Part shown: piece after piece, positions 5,008-5,904 of the stretch
Layout: every line of letters begins with the position of its first letter
Position numbering within the stretch: position 1 is the first letter of the stretch
Origin: Angelakisella sp.
Lineage (GTDB): Bacteria > Bacillota > Clostridia > Oscillospirales > Ruminococcaceae
DNA: 5,904 bases
NCBI GenBank assembly: GCA_022795575.1
Contig: JAAWGY010000162.1
Span: forward strand, 1-5,904
Direction of reading: 5' to 3'
The notes under the pieces: generated by a model
Told to the model about the DNA's origin: nothing
Databases searched by the model: none
The model's input: only the letters and a program-made list of their open reading frames with translations
Program-made: the position numbers and the translations under genes

Positions 5008-5904
5008 ATGGAAGAGTACGTCCATTCCGTCACCCTAAATCCCGACGCCTGCCAGGGCTGTATTACCTGCGTCAAACGGTGCCCCACCGAGGCCATCCGG
5101 GTCCGGGGGGGCAAGGCCCGCATCCTAAAGGAGCGCTGCATCGACTGCGGCGAGTGCATCCGCGTCTGCCCCCACCACGCCAAGCGGGCGGTCACGGATC
5201 ATTTGCAGGAATGGGACCGCTTCAGGTTCAAAATAGCCCTGCCGGCCCCCGCCCTTTACGGCCAGTTTAACAACCTGGACGATGCCGAGGTGGTGCTGGC
5301 GGGGCTGCTGGAGATGGGCTTTGACGAGGTTTACGAGGTGGCCACCGCCGCCGAGCTGGTCAGCGACGCCACCCGGCTGCTGCTGAGCCAGGGGGCGCTG
5401 GAGCGCCCGGTCATCTCCTCCGCCTGCCCGGCGGTGCTGCGGCTGATCCGGGTGCGCTTCCCCCAGCTGCTGGACAATGTCCTGCCACTGGTGGCCCCGG
5501 TGGAGCTGGCCGCGCGCACCGTCAAGCGCCAGACCGCCCGGAGCCTGGGCATCCCCCCTTCGGAGATTGGCTGTGTCTTTATCTCCCCCTGCCCCGCCAA
5601 GATGACCGCCGCCAAAAACCCCCTGGGCACCGGCCGCAGCGACATCGACCTGGTGGTCAGCGTCAGCGAGATCTACCCCGCCCTCTGCGCCGCCATGAAG
5701 AAGGCCCGGGAGCCGGGGGAGGACCTGGCCACCGCCGGCCGCACCGGCATCGGCTGGGGCCGCAGCGGCGGGGAGGCCGCCGCCACCCTCCACGAGCGTT
5801 ACCTTGCCGCCGACGGCATCGAAAACGTCATCCGGGTGCTGGAGGACATGGAGGACGAAAAGCTCCGGGGGCTGGACTTTGTGGAGCTGAACGCCTGCTC
5901 CGCC
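5008..5904 (+). CDS. hydS: Putative sensory [FeFe] hydrogenase (HydS-like, group C type), N-terminal 299 residues; 3' end outside window
   Basis: The frame is open from ATG 5008 to the window edge. Residues 10-60 are a 2x[4Fe-4S] ferredoxin head (C15, C18, C21, C25; C44, C47, C50, C54). From about 75 follows the [FeFe]-hydrogenase large-subunit C-terminal domain: L1-like SSACP with C140, L2-like SPCPAK with C195 and K198, and the start of L3 at NAC with C297; the last H-cluster cysteine would lie just outside. The residue before C140 is alanine, where catalytic enzymes have the proton-relay cysteine, as reported for T. maritima HydS. CpI's L2 methionine is replaced by serine. These changes, the short head and the regulatory neighbours favour a sensor over an H2-producing enzyme. 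Group C members usually end in a PAS domain, which cannot be checked here. AGGAG (4995-4999) lies 8 nt before the ATG. A group D hydrogenase-like protein remains possible. Confidence 0.87.
   Translation, partial: MEEYVHSVTLNPDACQGCITCVKRCPTEAIRVRGGKARILKERCIDCGECIRVCPHHAKRAVTDHLQEWDRFRFKIALPAPALYGQFNNLDDAEVVLAGLLEMGFDEVYEVATAAELVSDATRLLLSQGALERPVISSACPAVLRLIRVRFPQLLDNVLPLVAPVELAARTVKRQTARSLGIPPSEIGCVFISPCPAKMTAAKNPLGTGRSDIDLVVSVSEIYPALCAAMKKAREPGEDLATAGRTGIGWGRSGGEAAATLHERYLAADGIENVIRVLEDMEDEKLRGLDFVELNACSA

Noticed and set aside
5125..5793. Minus-strand open frame opposite the hydS-like gene
   Set aside because: The sense strand carries ferredoxin and H-cluster motifs; the antisense product is Gly/Ala/Gln-rich low-complexity sequence.

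Overview
The window holds two divergent operons that together look like the hydrogen-metabolism locus of a high-GC member of the Clostridia, most likely an Oscillospiraceae-type gut anaerobe. This rests on strongly GC-rich codons (C or G in most third positions), near-perfect AAGGAGG Shine-Dalgarno sites in front of almost every gene, and the gene set itself. The taxon is an inference; no rRNA or other marker gene is present.

Left operon, minus strand, read from about 4030 down to 1: hndA (NuoE-like, [2Fe-2S]), a small GHKL ATPase, hndB (thioredoxin-like [2Fe-2S]-type protein), hndC (NuoF-like, FMN/NAD binding) and the first 188 codons of hndD, the group A [FeFe] hydrogenase catalytic subunit. 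These encode a cytoplasmic NAD(P)-linked, probably electron-bifurcating [FeFe] hydrogenase of the HydABC/HndABCD type, which couples NADH and reduced ferredoxin to H2. Three of the four gene junctions are only 15-16 nt, and the ribosome site of the next gene touches or overlaps the stop codon of the previous one. The ATPase-hndB junction is longer (71 nt) and holds a hairpin.

Centre, 3911-4199: a 289-bp intergenic region with an AT-rich island unlike the genes around it. It carries two divergent sigma-A-type promoters, both with extended -10 motifs. An 18-bp imperfect palindrome resembling a Rex (NADH/NAD+ sensor) operator covers the -10 of the hydrogenase promoter. The hydrogenase leader is about 118 nt long, GC-rich and able to form hairpins.

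Right operon, plus strand, 4200 to the window edge: a DRTGG-domain protein, an RsbW-like serine-kinase/anti-sigma ATPase overlapping it by 4 nt, and the first 299 codons of a putative sensory [FeFe] hydrogenase (HydS-like). The last has a 2x[4Fe-4S] ferredoxin head and an H-cluster domain in which the proton-relay cysteine is replaced by alanine.

Together the locus appears to pair a bifurcating hydrogenase with its regulatory apparatus: a likely H2- or redox-sensing hydrogenase, two ATP-binding kinase-like proteins without conventional histidine-phosphotransfer domains, and a DRTGG protein, all controlled from one shared intergenic region. The signalling connection is inferred from gene context, not shown by the sequence. 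Both outermost genes run off the window.
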